Part shown: in pieces, positions 23,267-33,256 of the stretch
How the letters are laid out: every line of letters begins with the position of its first letter
Numbering within the stretch: the stretch's first letter is position 1
From: JAOAFX01 sp965649105
GTDB lineage: Bacteria; Hydrothermota; Tepidihabitantia; SM23-42; JAOAFX01
NCBI GenBank assembly: GCA_965649105.1
Contig: CBFGJP010000017.1
Coordinates: forward strand, 1-39,670
Direction: 5' to 3'
DNA length: 39,670 nucleotides
Translations under genes and position numbers: made by a program
Notes under the pieces: model-generated
Seen by the model: the letters and a program-made list of their open reading frames with translations, nothing else
Databases searched by the model: none
What the model was told of the DNA's origin: nothing

Positions 23267-23653
23267 ATGCCAACAATAAATCAGTTGATTAGATTTGGAA
23301 GAAAAAAAGTTATAAAGAAAAGTCGGGCTCCAGCATTGACTGGTTGCCCTCAAAGAAGGGGTGTCTGCACAAGGGTTTATACAACGACCCCCAAAAAACC
23401 TAATTCTGCTTTGCGCAAGGTATGCAAAGTAAGAATGACAAATGGTTATGAGGTCACTGCCTATATTCCGGGTGAAGGGCATAATCTTCAGGAACATTCT
23501 ATCGTACTCGTTCGCGGGGGCAGGGTTAAGGATTTACCTGGGGTTCGGTATCATGTTGTGCGCGGCAAATATGATGCGGCGGGTGTTGATGATAGAAAAA
23601 AGAGCCGGTCACTGTATGGTGTGAAACGACCCAAGGCTGCAGCTTCGTCATAA
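23267..23653 (+). CDS. rpsL: 30S ribosomal protein S12
   Basis: 128 residues. It sits at the decoding centre of the small subunit and controls accuracy. The classic sequence is seen from PTINQLIRFGRK at the N-terminus through TTPKKPNSALRKVCKVR (holding the Lys43-type streptomycin residue) and VLVRGGRVKDLPGVRYH (Lys88-type residue). Both lysines are the wild-type, streptomycin-sensitive form. Strong Shine-Dalgarno site and consensus promoter. First gene of the rpsL-rpsG unit. Confidence 0.98.
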   Translation: MPTINQLIRFGRKKVIKKSRAPALTGCPQRRGVCTRVYTTTPKKPNSALRKVCKVRMTNGYEVTAYIPGEGHNLQEHSIVLVRGGRVKDLPGVRYHVVRGKYDAAGVDDRKKSRSLYGVKRPKAAASS

Positions 23654-23663
23654 AGGGGGTACT

Positions 23664-24134
23664 ATGGGTAGAAGAAGAAGGGCAACGATCAGGAAGATAC
23701 AACCAGACCCGAAATATAATAGTGTCCTTGTTAGTAAGTTTATTAATAACCTTATGTGGGATGGGAAAAAGAGTATTGCCCAGAAGATTTTTTATGGTGC
23801 AATTGAACGTATTGAGAAGATAACAAAAGAAGACGGGCTTGCAGTATTTGAAAGGGCACTTAATAATGTAAAACCCATTCTGGAAGTCAGACCGAGAAGG
23901 GTTGGTGGTGCAACTTATCAGATTCCAATGGAAGTCAGGCCGAATCGTAAGGAAAGTCTTGCGATAAAATGGATAATACAATCTGCGCGGGGAAGGGGTG
24001 AACACAGAATGGAAGAGAGACTTGCACAGGAGATTATTGCTGCCAGTAGAAACGAAGGAAATGCTATAAAGAAAAGAGAAGAGGTCCATAAGATGGCAGA
24101 GGCAAACAAGGCATTTGCCCATTTCCGCTGGTAG
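23664..24134 (+). CDS. rpsG: 30S ribosomal protein S7
   Basis: 156 residues. It nucleates assembly of the 16S rRNA 3' domain. Typical S7 features are the N-terminal MGRRRRATIRKIQPDPKY, VRPRRVGGATYQIPMEVRP near 75-95, and MAEANKAFAHFRW at the end. It starts ten bases after rpsL behind an AAAGGGGGT site. In most bacteria fusA and tuf follow; here an aminopeptidase begins two bases after the stop, so the str operon is broken at this point. Confidence 0.98.
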   Translation: MGRRRRATIRKIQPDPKYNSVLVSKFINNLMWDGKKSIAQKIFYGAIERIEKITKEDGLAVFERALNNVKPILEVRPRRVGGATYQIPMEVRPNRKESLAIKWIIQSARGRGEHRMEERLAQEIIAASRNEGNAIKKREEVHKMAEANKAFAHFRW

Positions 24135-24135
24135 T

Positions 24136-25080
24136 ATGGATTTTAAAAGATTAAGATCTTCGGCAAAGATAGTCGTGAATCAGTGCTTGAATATTAAGCA
24201 GGGGGAGAGGGTTGTTATAGTTACTGATAAGCCCTGTAAAAAAATTGGTGAGATACTCTGGGAGCAACTTCCTGACAAAAGAAATTCTTATTTAATAGAA
24301 ATAGCACCAACAGGTGGACACGGCAAAGAACCACCTTCACTTATTGGTGAAATCTTAAGAAAGTGTGACGTCTTTATTATACCAACAAGTTTCTCTCTAA
24401 CTCATACCCAGGCACGGATCAGGGCAACAAAATTGGGGGTCAGAGGTGCGACAATGCCTGGCATCACTACTGATGTTATGATGCGTACATTGAATGCTGA
24501 TTATAATAGGATTGCCCGTTTAACCAAGAAAATGGAGGAATTACTTACAAAGACAAGAGAAGTTTTGGTGAAGACGGGAAATAATGAACTTTATTTAGAT
24601 ATAACTTTGCGAAATGGGCACCCCGATACCGGGATTATAAGAAGTCGTGGTAGTTTCTCCAATCTTCCGGCGGGTGAATCTTATTGTGCACCAATAGAGC
24701 ATAAATCTGAAGGAAAGGTTGTGATTGATGGTTCTTTTGCCCCCATAGGTCTTCTTAAGAAACCCGTCATCCTTACTTTAAAATCAGGCAAAATTGTGAA
24801 ACTTGAGGGAAATAAAACCCTTGAGAAAATATTTGACCAGGCTGGTGAAAAAGGCAGAGTTCTTTGTGAATTGGGCATAGGAACCAATTATAAGGCAATT
24901 ATCACCGGGAATGTCCTTGAAGATGAAAAAGTTTTAGGAACAATTCATCTCGCATTTGGTAACAATTTAGGATTTGGTGGAAAGAACGATGCAAAGGTAC
25001 ACCTTGACGGTGTGATTAGAAAACCCTGGGTATGGTTTGATAAAAAATTAATCATAAAACAGGGTAAAATTGTCATTTAA
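24136..25080 (+). CDS. M29/COG2309-type aminopeptidase
   Basis: 314 residues. It resembles thermophilic aminopeptidase T-type metallopeptidases (COG2309), whose two metal ions are held by Glu, His and Asp residues in the C-terminal half. Candidate sites are CELGIGTN (about 256-263), IHLAFGNN with GFGG (about 281-294) and KVHLDGVI (about 299-306). The short form of about 310 residues is common in archaea and deep-branching bacteria. It begins at ATG 24136, one base after the rpsG stop. A longer TTG start at 24115 overlaps rpsG and is less likely. No Shine-Dalgarno site, so translation is probably coupled to rpsG. It lies in operon with tamA and tamB, 3 bases upstream. Confidence 0.82.
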   Translation: MDFKRLRSSAKIVVNQCLNIKQGERVVIVTDKPCKKIGEILWEQLPDKRNSYLIEIAPTGGHGKEPPSLIGEILRKCDVFIIPTSFSLTHTQARIRATKLGVRGATMPGITTDVMMRTLNADYNRIARLTKKMEELLTKTREVLVKTGNNELYLDITLRNGHPDTGIIRSRGSFSNLPAGESYCAPIEHKSEGKVVIDGSFAPIGLLKKPVILTLKSGKIVKLEGNKTLEKIFDQAGEKGRVLCELGIGTNYKAIITGNVLEDEKVLGTIHLAFGNNLGFGGKNDAKVHLDGVIRKPWVWFDKKLIIKQGKIVI

Positions 25081-25083
25081 TCT

Positions 25084-26757
25084 TTGACTTGGATACTTTT
25101 AATAAACTTTCTTTTAAGTCTTCCCATCTCAAAGATTGACTTTGAAGGTAACAAGTTTGTTAAAACGAGGGAACTTTCAAGAGTAATTATTTCGCGCAAA
25201 AAAGAACCATTCAGCGATTTTAACTTAATACAAGATGTTAATAGAATAATAAGATTTTATAACAATCGTGGTTTTTTTGATACAAAGGTTGAACCAGTAA
25301 TAAAAGAATCAGACGAAACGATTGAGATTGTCTTCAAAATTAATGAAGGCAACAGACCGCGGATAAAAGAAATCAGAATTTTAAATGGCGAAAAAGATCT
25401 AAATCGTTTTTTGGAAATTGAAAAAAATGAATTTTATATGCAGGAAAAAATTAGAAAATCTACGGATCAGATAGAAACATACTACAAAGACATTGGATAT
25501 GCATTCGCCCATGTTGGTACCCGTGTCATTCCTGATTCTGGAATTTTGATTTTCGAAGTTGAGAAGGATAGAATTTACTACATAAAAAATGTATCGATTA
25601 AAGGACTCAGGTTTTGTAATCCATCGGTAGTCCATCATGAGATTGAAATAAAACCGGGGGATATTTACAGCAAAAAGAAGATTTATAATAGTCAATTGCG
25701 CATTTATCGTTTGGGATTTTTTAGCACCGTAGATATTGATATGATTAAAGTTTCTGATGACTCATTAGAGATTATATTCAATCTAAGAGAATTGAAATCC
25801 AGAATCCTCAATTGGGGTATTGGTATATCCATACCTTTGAGTTTTATCATATCAGTTGGTCTTGAGGAAATGAATCTTTTCAATATCGGGCATCGCTTTA
25901 GAATGCAGCCTTCTTTTAAAATCAATATCAAAAAAGAGTGGGAGACAAAAGTAGAACTTATTTATTCCATTCCTTATTTTTCGGGCTTGAAATTGAGTCC
26001 TTCAATACTTCCATTTTATTGGTATGAAAACAAGCAGGATTTTATCAGAAAATCCTGGGGTTCGGAATTTAGAATTTCAAAAATTTTCAGCGAGCATATT
26101 CAGGCGAATATCGCAAATAAGTATAAATATGTCGCTATTGATATGAAGAAAGAATTGCCCGATACATTTTCGGGAACAACGAATAGTATAAAATTTCAAT
26201 TGATGGGTGATTACCGCAATGAATTTTTTAATCCTGTGTTCGGTATATACTTCGTTCCTGTTTTGGAATATGCAGGCGGTTTACTGGGTGGGTCCAATCA
26301 CTATATTCGTTTTGAAATGGAAGCGAGGTATTACAAAAATTTTTTATTGGGTAAAAGAAATATTCTTGCCCAGAGATTGAAATTGGGGGTTATCGTCCCT
26401 ACAGACGGTGTAAGCCCTGATGAAAAATATTATCTTGGCGGACAGTACAGCCTTAGAGGTTATCCAGAAAAATCAATTGGACCAGATTCATTACAGGATG
26501 AACACTATGGAGAGGTTTTGGTTAATTTTAACATTGAAGACCGTTTGACAATATTTAAAAACTGGGGTTTTGTAGTATTTTTTGATATGGGTTATATTGA
26601 TAACCGTGATCAAATCTTCAGGAATGAGTTTTTCAAAATAACTGCTGGGGCAGGGATAAGATACTATACACCGATCGGTCCAATCCGTGCAGATTTTGGT
26701 ATGCCGCTAAAAGATAAGGGCAGGGAATTTTACTTGGGTATATATCATATCTTTTAA
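25084..26757 (+). CDS. Omp85-family outer-membrane assembly protein, TamA-like
   Basis: 557 residues. A short signal peptide (ILLINFLLSLPIS) is followed by three POTRA domains (about 17-240; examples: ISKIDFEGNKFVKTRELSRV, FYNNRGFFDTKVEPVI, IKGLRFCNPSVVHHEI). A 16-strand barrel follows, with the conserved L6 motif YSLRGYPEKSIG (about 459-470) and the final GPIRADFGMPL. TamA inserts or exports outer-membrane proteins or lipids together with TamB, whose gene starts 4 bases after the stop. Three POTRAs and the tamB neighbour favour TamA over BamA, which usually has five. The TTG at 25084 lacks a Shine-Dalgarno site. Confidence 0.88.
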   Translation: MTWILLINFLLSLPISKIDFEGNKFVKTRELSRVIISRKKEPFSDFNLIQDVNRIIRFYNNRGFFDTKVEPVIKESDETIEIVFKINEGNRPRIKEIRILNGEKDLNRFLEIEKNEFYMQEKIRKSTDQIETYYKDIGYAFAHVGTRVIPDSGILIFEVEKDRIYYIKNVSIKGLRFCNPSVVHHEIEIKPGDIYSKKKIYNSQLRIYRLGFFSTVDIDMIKVSDDSLEIIFNLRELKSRILNWGIGISIPLSFIISVGLEEMNLFNIGHRFRMQPSFKINIKKEWETKVELIYSIPYFSGLKLSPSILPFYWYENKQDFIRKSWGSEFRISKIFSEHIQANIANKYKYVAIDMKKELPDTFSGTTNSIKFQLMGDYRNEFFNPVFGIYFVPVLEYAGGLLGGSNHYIRFEMEARYYKNFLLGKRNILAQRLKLGVIVPTDGVSPDEKYYLGGQYSLRGYPEKSIGPDSLQDEHYGEVLVNFNIEDRLTIFKNWGFVVFFDMGYIDNRDQIFRNEFFKITAGAGIRYYTPIGPIRADFGMPLKDKGREFYLGIYHIF

Positions 26758-26761
26758 ATTT

Positions 26762-29700
26762 ATGAAAAAATTAATCGTTACGGCAAGCATAATTTTAATA
26801 GTTATTATTGCGTTAATAATTGCGCTCAATCTTATTAACTGGGGGGCGGTTGGTTTGGATATCTTGAATAGAACTACTGGTTATGAAATTGTTTATGAGA
26901 GCATTGAAGGAAGTCTGTTTAGGGGTTATACAATTAAAAATTACACAATAAAAATCTCTAATACAGACAGCATATATGGAGAAAAAGCACAGATAAATTA
27001 TCGACTTTTACCATTGAATTTCCGCCTTCCGACTATTTTCCAGTTGCATCTTCTTGAACCTGTTATATATCTTAAAGAGAAAAAAGGGCAAGCCGATGTA
27101 GGAAAGTTCAGCGTTCCAAAGTTTAATCTTTCACTCCGGATCAATATAAAAAATGGAAGAATAATTTATGAAAACAGCAAAAAGTATGAAGTTGAAAATA
27201 TTTCTGGGTTAATTTTTATTGATTTCGTAGGAAAGAGCCTTTTTCTCACCACAATGAATTTAAGTTTGAGGAGTCCCGACATTCCAGCACAAATCTATTC
27301 AGCTAATGTATTGCTTAACATAACGCCGGAAAAATTTGACTTAAGGTCGATCCAGGTCAAAGGAAAAGGCGTAAGCCTACAGGGCAGTGGTTTTTACATT
27401 CCTCAGGAAAAGAATCTTTTTTTTAAAATTAAATCGGGTAGATTAGAATTGAAAGAATTTAACAGTTATCAAGGAGTTGTCGACTTAAGAGGTGAAGTCC
27501 TTTATATTAATGGTAAAATACTACCTCGGATTCAGGGTATGGCATCGGGTATTTTTTACCTTGAAAGAGTAGGTTTTGAATCAAATGTACTCGGTGATAC
27601 AATTATCTTAAATTTTTTTGACGGTCAGGCTTTAAATGGTAATTTTTCAGCACAGGTGAAATTGACGAGCATAAATGATTATACAATTGAAACAAATTTC
27701 AGGGATATAGATATTGCAAAATTTCTAAAATCGAAACGGGCAATTCTTTTAAGTGGAAGAATTGGTTATAAAGATGCAAATTTCTTTGGCATAGTGAACT
27801 CTTCTATAGAAAATGGGCTTGCCATAGATACACTATATTTCTCCGGTCACTATAAAAATAATCAGATATTTATCGATACACTCATTGTCAATGAAAAGGA
27901 CATTAATATCTCGGCAAATGGAAAATTATATCCTGACTATGACATAGGTATTACAATCCATGCACTGGATCTTAAAAAATTCAATAATTTTTACCCGATT
28001 AATGGTGTTGTATATGGTAAAATTTTTCTTAAAGGTAAATCGAGTGAGATAGATAAAACAATTTTTAATGCCGACTTAAAAATTGAGAATTTTAATACCG
28101 GTGAATTCTATTTTAATGATTGTCTTCTGGAAATTGAGAATTTTGTCTGGAGGGAAAAGATCAATGCAATCAGGGTTGATATTGATTCAACAGGCTATAA
28201 GCATATCGGCGTAGATAAATTTCATTTTTATCTTAATAAAGATGACTTTTTGTCGTTCGCTAATCATAACAGTGATACACTTTTGTTAAAAGGAAGATTG
28301 AATATTGATGGGAAAGGCACTATTGACTCACTCTATTTTACTTTCCATAAAAAATATGGTCAAAATATTGAACCGATTGTTTTTGATATTTTTAATAGAA
28401 AACTTGGGACTGTTCATTTAAAACTTGCTAATGGAGAGTTGCTTTTTTCACTAACTGAAAATAAACTCGCTATTTTTGATATTGATCTTGATGAATTATG
28501 TAAATTTTTGGGGCTGAAAGAACAGATAAAGGGAAGATTGGCTTTACATCTTGAGAGAAATTTTTTGAGTGTAAATGGCGAAAGTTTATTCTATCGTGGA
28601 TTAAATAATGGTAAACTTGCAATTAAGGGTGAATATCAAAAGAATAAAATAAATATTTCTCAATTGAGTATATCCGATCATAATAAACAAATACTTGATG
28701 CCTCTGGTTTTGTTTCACTTGAACAATCAAAGTTATATGTAAAGTTCAAAGATGTAAAACCATGGATATTTCCATTTTTGAATTCGTTTATGGAAAGCCC
28801 GGATGGGTTGATAAGTGGAGAATTAGAATTTGAAGGCAATTTAAGAGATTTTAAAATTACTGGTTCCAGTGAGATTACTAATGTAAGTTTTGGTATCAAT
28901 GCTATTTCGGCAAAGTTTGATTCTGGATATGCAAAAGTTAAATTTACAGGAAATCAAATCATCTTCGAAAAAATAAGAGCTCAGATCTATTCAGGCAGTC
29001 CATTACGTCCCAATAGTATCAGAAATTGGGCAAATGGGGGAGGGATTGTGAAATTAGAACCAAAGTTTCGAGTACGCAATCTTTATTTTGACTTCAGTTT
29101 TCGTGATATACCACTTCAGTATCAAAATTATGCCTATGGAATTGGTTCGGGAAACTTTTCTATTAGTATGAAGGATGAGATTATGTTTTATAATGGAAAT
29201 ATAAAAGTAAAAGAAGGTATCATCCCGGTTGAATTCGGAACATATCTTGAGTCAGGTGCTGAAGAAGAAAAAAAGGAATGGCGAATGAATTTAAAATTGA
29301 TCGGTGACAGGAATATCTGGCTGCGGAATCGGGATGCGGATATTGAGTTCGGTGGTGAGATTTATATCATAAAAGAACAAACACCGCTATATATTTCAGG
29401 AAATCTTGAAACAAAACGAGGAAATTATTACTGGTTGAATCATATTTTAAAAATAACAAGCGGTAAAATAACATTTATTCCCCAGGAAATTATTGACCCT
29501 GAACTTGATTTCTGGGCGGAGTTGAATACCCGGGAAAGAGAGCCTGAAACAAACCAGGAAATAAAAATTATTCTTCATTGTACTGGTAATATTTCTGAAC
29601 CGATTTTTGAATTTTTTTCTGAACCCCCGCGCTACAGTGAACAGGATATTTTGACCTATATGAATTTAAATATAACCTGGCGCGAACTTGAATCTATGAA

Positions 29701-30022
29701 ACAAGGTGAATATATGGGTAGGGTATTACCGAGGACTGTGCTTGCTTATCTTGAGAGTGATGTATCAAGGAGACTCAGGGCTTATACTGGACTTGATTAC
29801 TTCCGGGTTGAGGCACCGATTTTTGAACCACAGGAAAAGACCAAAGTTACGGTTGGTAAATATATCTCGCGCAACCTATTTATTACTTACACCTATGATA
29901 TTACATCCTTTTCTAATGAATTCAATGTAGAATATTTTATCGACGACCGCAATGAGATTCTAATTAAAAGGGATGAGACTGGCGAATATAGCCTGCAATA
30001 TCAATACCGGATAAGGTTTTGA
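26762..30022 (+). CDS. TamB-like translocation/assembly module protein (DUF490)
   Basis: 1086 residues. A single N-terminal membrane anchor (about 3-26, LIVTASIILIVIIALIIALN) is followed by a long beta-rich periplasmic body, as in AsmA-like/TamB lipid-transfer proteins. The C-terminal DUF490 region includes FGGEIYIIKEQTPLYISGNLE, ITFIPQEIIDPELDFWAEL and EPPRYSEQDILTYMNLN, ending LQYQYRIRF. TamB forms a hydrophobic groove spanning the periplasm, thought to carry phospholipids or help barrel proteins, together with TamA. Shorter than E. coli TamB (1259 residues). It starts at ATG without a Shine-Dalgarno site. Last gene of the rpsL-rpsG-aminopeptidase-tamA-tamB run. Confidence 0.9.
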   Translation: MKKLIVTASIILIVIIALIIALNLINWGAVGLDILNRTTGYEIVYESIEGSLFRGYTIKNYTIKISNTDSIYGEKAQINYRLLPLNFRLPTIFQLHLLEPVIYLKEKKGQADVGKFSVPKFNLSLRINIKNGRIIYENSKKYEVENISGLIFIDFVGKSLFLTTMNLSLRSPDIPAQIYSANVLLNITPEKFDLRSIQVKGKGVSLQGSGFYIPQEKNLFFKIKSGRLELKEFNSYQGVVDLRGEVLYINGKILPRIQGMASGIFYLERVGFESNVLGDTIILNFFDGQALNGNFSAQVKLTSINDYTIETNFRDIDIAKFLKSKRAILLSGRIGYKDANFFGIVNSSIENGLAIDTLYFSGHYKNNQIFIDTLIVNEKDINISANGKLYPDYDIGITIHALDLKKFNNFYPINGVVYGKIFLKGKSSEIDKTIFNADLKIENFNTGEFYFNDCLLEIENFVWREKINAIRVDIDSTGYKHIGVDKFHFYLNKDDFLSFANHNSDTLLLKGRLNIDGKGTIDSLYFTFHKKYGQNIEPIVFDIFNRKLGTVHLKLANGELLFSLTENKLAIFDIDLDELCKFLGLKEQIKGRLALHLERNFLSVNGESLFYRGLNNGKLAIKGEYQKNKINISQLSISDHNKQILDASGFVSLEQSKLYVKFKDVKPWIFPFLNSFMESPDGLISGELEFEGNLRDFKITGSSEITNVSFGINAISAKFDSGYAKVKFTGNQIIFEKIRAQIYSGSPLRPNSIRNWANGGGIVKLEPKFRVRNLYFDFSFRDIPLQYQNYAYGIGSGNFSISMKDEIMFYNGNIKVKEGIIPVEFGTYLESGAEEEKKEWRMNLKLIGDRNIWLRNRDADIEFGGEIYIIKEQTPLYISGNLETKRGNYYWLNHILKITSGKITFIPQEIIDPELDFWAELNTREREPETNQEIKIILHCTGNISEPIFEFFSEPPRYSEQDILTYMNLNITWRELESMKQGEYMGRVLPRTVLAYLESDVSRRLRAYTGLDYFRVEAPIFEPQEKTKVTVGKYISRNLFITYTYDITSFSNEFNVEYFIDDRNEILIKRDETGEYSLQYQYRIRF

Positions 30023-30061
30023 AACATGCTGAGTCCAAAGGACTATTTGAGTTTAGTATTA

Positions 30062-30089
30062 TTGACTTTAGGTGAAAGGTAGTTATAAT
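30062..30089 (+). promoter_or_regulatory. Promoter of the M6-type metalloprotease operon
   Basis: -35 TTGACT (30062-30067), -10 TATAAT (30084-30089), spacer 16 bp. Transcription should begin near 30096. Confidence 0.8.
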
Positions 30090-30109
30090 TTTAGACTATG
30101 GAGGTTAAT

Positions 30110-33100
30110 TTGCGTCCAATTCTAACAATTTTATTTTTATTAAGCCTCGGCGGAGCCGAGAAAGTGGTGATAACAAGAAATAAAAATTATAATCCTTCAC
30201 CACTTCCTGAAGTTAATATTAAAAAGATTAACATTGTTAGCCCCAAAGGGGTTGAAACAATACAACCGCGGATGTTAAAGACAACCCATTTCTTTAAAGA
30301 ATTTGGTCTACCCCGTCCGAAATTAGGTGAAAGAATGCAGAGCCTGCGTATCCTCGTTCTAAGGGTAGAGTTTGTTGAAGACGATGATTCGTTGACTACA
30401 GGAAACGGTAAAATGGATCTAAAAGGCTTTGGCTCGCCATCAGACGGTCTTTACTATGACCCACCCCATACCAAAAAATATTTTGAAAGGCAGATGGATT
30501 TTTTACATAATTACTTTAAAGCGAATTCGTTCGGGCATTGTAATGTGACATACACCGTTAAACCCGATCGTCCTACTGATTGTTATCAATTGCCCCATAA
30601 AATGGGATACTACAGTGGATATGACCATTATAACCCTGCAACGGGTATTGTCTGGTTCAATTCCTATGCGATGGAAATGGGTATGGTCAGAATTGTTGCA
30701 GATGCGATTGCCGCTGCTGATATGGATGAAACGATTGATTTTTCTGACTATGATGCAATAATTGTCTTCCATGCCGGTACACTTCTTCAAACGAGTATCA
30801 ATTTCTATAGATTTCGCGATATACCTTCAGCAACAATTCCACCCGGGGCATTAGAGTATTATCTTGGCGTACCTTATATCATTGCAAATAATGGTGAAGA
30901 TACAATCCAGTGTCCAATAAGTTGTTTATCTGAAATGGCGAGGGTTGATTGGTATATGGTTGGTGCACTTGGTACCACGGTCCACGAATTCGGTCATATC
31001 CTTGGCTTGCCGGATCTTTATGATATCAGCGGTTGGTCAAATGGTGTTGGTGCATTTGATTTAATGGGGACCGGCGGCTGGGTTGGAATGCCTGATGCCG
31101 GTGTGCCTGAAGGTTCAATTCCGGCAAATTTGGGTGCCTGGACAAGATACTTTTTTGGCCATTATACCAGTGACCCGGTTTGGGTTGAGCCGCTGGTGGT
31201 AACCCATCCCGAAAGTTTATTAACCCTGCGTGCCTCAACAGTTGATACAACACAATCCGGTGTTGCAAATCAAACAATGATTAAGATACCCATTTCACCA
31301 ACTGAATTCTTTTTAGTTGAAAACCGTCAGCAGGATATAAAACAAAAAGATACAATCATAATTGATGTTGAGGATGGGATACCAGTATATGTTGATAATG
31401 GTGAATTTGATTTCTTTTTGCCCGGTAGTGGAATATTAATCTGGCATATTGATGATAATGTTATATATGCAAATTATGGATATAATACAATTCAGGTTGA
31501 TCCGAAGCATAAAGGAATTGATGTTGAAGAGGCAGACGGCATACAGCATTTTGATGCCTGGGTATATGTTGATACAATTGAATATTATGGCTCTAAATAT
31601 GATTTCTTTTTTTCCGACGACTCCAACAAATCAAATCGTAAATTCGGGCCATTCACCAATCCCAATTCTGATAGTTACTTTGGCAAATCACTTTTGAATC
31701 TTGAGGTTCTCTCAAAACTTGATACTTTGATGAATTTTTCGGTCAATTTTGATATCTATCAAAAAGGATTTCCAGTTTCGCTACCAGTGAGAAAAACAAT
31801 TTATTCTTTGAATTACGGCGATCTTGATGGTAATGGAGATGTTGAAATAGTTGCTGCCACCCGTTATGGACATATCTATGTTTATAATCACGATGGAACT
31901 CCTTATCGTTCGGCAATTGTTGATACAATTACCACATTTACCTCAATCGGCGACATTAACAATGATGGTGCTGAAGATATTATATTTGGCTCTGGATTTT
32001 ATTTACAAGCAATGGATGGAATAACACTCACACCCATAACGAATTTTCCGTTCCGGACCGACGGCATAATCCTCGGTGCACCATTATTATTTGATATAGA
32101 TGGAGATGGTAAATTGGAGATTATTTTCGGCTCTGAAGACCGGAAGTTATACTGCCTAAATAGTGATGGTACAAATATTGCTAACTTTCCAATCTATCTT
32201 AACTCCTGGATTTATTCTACGCCCTGTGTCTTTGATGAATTAAATAGAAAGATTGGTGTTCTTGGTGCCGATGGTAGGTTCTGGCTTGTGAATAAAGATG
32301 GTATAATCAAGGAATTTCCAGACGCTCAACATAATATGCTTACATACTCATCCCCGGTCGTCGGTGATATAGACCGGGATGGTAAGCCTGAAGCCGCAAT
32401 CGTCAATGGTTACGGAACATTCTATATTTATGGTGAAGATACCCTTGAACAGAAATTTGAGACCTGGATTGATACGGTCTTTTATTATACACCGGCCCTG
32501 GCGGATATTGATAAGGATGGTTATCTTGAAATTATCTCACCAAATAGTAGTAAAACTCTTTATGTTTTTAATAGAAATGGTACAATTGAAAATGATTTTC
32601 CTTTCAACACGGATGTAAATATTTCATATCCCCTTTTAATTGCGAATCTTGACACAATCATTGGAGAAGAGATTGTATTCAGCCTTGCACCAAAGGATAC
32701 ATTAAGTTCAGGACAGTTAAAGATTATCTATAATCGTAATCGTGAATTTTTATTTTCTCCATTATTTGGCGATGGTGGTTTCTCATCTCCGGGTTTTATC
32801 GCGGATATTGATTATGATGGTGATTTAGAACTTGCCTGTGGAAGTGATTCGGGAAAGATTTATATCTGGGATTTCCCGGGAAAAGAGGTATCCTGGAGTG
32901 GCTATATGAATTCAAATAAAAACTGGGGCGTGTATAAAGGAAGATATTTTGAAATTCTGGGTTCATCAGAACTCATCGGTTCATTCTATATCTATCCGTC
33001 GCCAGTAAAAGGGATAGGGACAGTGCGTTTCTATCTTTCTCAGAATGCTGAAGTGAAGGTTGATATCCTGGATATAACCGGACATAGAATTGGTGGTATG

Positions 33101-33247
33101 AAGTTATATGATATAACACCGAACGAATATAACGAATGTTATTTTGATTTCAAAAATCAGTCTAATGGTGTATATATCCTGCGCATTGAAGCGAAGAACA
33201 GCAATAAAAAAGAAGTAAAATTAAAAAAATTCGCAGTGTTGAAATAA
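30110..33247 (+). CDS. Secreted M6-type zinc metalloprotease with FG-GAP repeats and type IX sorting domain
   Basis: About 1045 residues. A signal peptide (RPILTILFLLSLGGA) and pro-region precede an M6 (immune inhibitor A-like) catalytic domain with zinc motif HEFGHILGLPD near 292-302 and a later Met-turn candidate, FDLMGTGG. From about 560 to 940 there are six FG-GAP/VCBS-like blade repeats with D-x-D-x-D-G loops (for example DLDGNGDVE, DIDGDGKLE, DIDKDGYLE). The C-terminal 90 residues (YPSPVKGIGTVRFYL ... NGVYILRIEAKN ... KKFAVLK) are a Por secretion/type IX type A sorting domain. TTG 30110 is chosen because GGAGGTTAA precedes it and the signal peptide then starts cleanly. ATG 30098 is the alternative. 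Confidence 0.9.
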   Translation: MRPILTILFLLSLGGAEKVVITRNKNYNPSPLPEVNIKKINIVSPKGVETIQPRMLKTTHFFKEFGLPRPKLGERMQSLRILVLRVEFVEDDDSLTTGNGKMDLKGFGSPSDGLYYDPPHTKKYFERQMDFLHNYFKANSFGHCNVTYTVKPDRPTDCYQLPHKMGYYSGYDHYNPATGIVWFNSYAMEMGMVRIVADAIAAADMDETIDFSDYDAIIVFHAGTLLQTSINFYRFRDIPSATIPPGALEYYLGVPYIIANNGEDTIQCPISCLSEMARVDWYMVGALGTTVHEFGHILGLPDLYDISGWSNGVGAFDLMGTGGWVGMPDAGVPEGSIPANLGAWTRYFFGHYTSDPVWVEPLVVTHPESLLTLRASTVDTTQSGVANQTMIKIPISPTEFFLVENRQQDIKQKDTIIIDVEDGIPVYVDNGEFDFFLPGSGILIWHIDDNVIYANYGYNTIQVDPKHKGIDVEEADGIQHFDAWVYVDTIEYYGSKYDFFFSDDSNKSNRKFGPFTNPNSDSYFGKSLLNLEVLSKLDTLMNFSVNFDIYQKGFPVSLPVRKTIYSLNYGDLDGNGDVEIVAATRYGHIYVYNHDGTPYRSAIVDTITTFTSIGDINNDGAEDIIFGSGFYLQAMDGITLTPITNFPFRTDGIILGAPLLFDIDGDGKLEIIFGSEDRKLYCLNSDGTNIANFPIYLNSWIYSTPCVFDELNRKIGVLGADGRFWLVNKDGIIKEFPDAQHNMLTYSSPVVGDIDRDGKPEAAIVNGYGTFYIYGEDTLEQKFETWIDTVFYYTPALADIDKDGYLEIISPNSSKTLYVFNRNGTIENDFPFNTDVNISYPLLIANLDTIIGEEIVFSLAPKDTLSSGQLKIIYNRNREFLFSPLFGDGGFSSPGFIADIDYDGDLELACGSDSGKIYIWDFPGKEVSWSGYMNSNKNWGVYKGRYFEILGSSELIGSFYIYPSPVKGIGTVRFYLSQNAEVKVDILDITGHRIGGMKLYDITPNEYNECYFDFKNQSNGVYILRIEAKNSNKKEVKLKKFAVLK

Positions 33248-33256
33248 GGAGGTAAT

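Noticed and set aside
23526..24122. 198-codon frame antisense to rpsL and rpsG
   Set aside because: It lies wholly opposite two certain ribosomal protein genes, so it is a shadow of their codon pattern.
24115..24135. TTG start inside rpsG for the aminopeptidase
   Set aside because: The ATG at 24136 directly after the rpsG stop fits coupled translation and the family's N-terminus.
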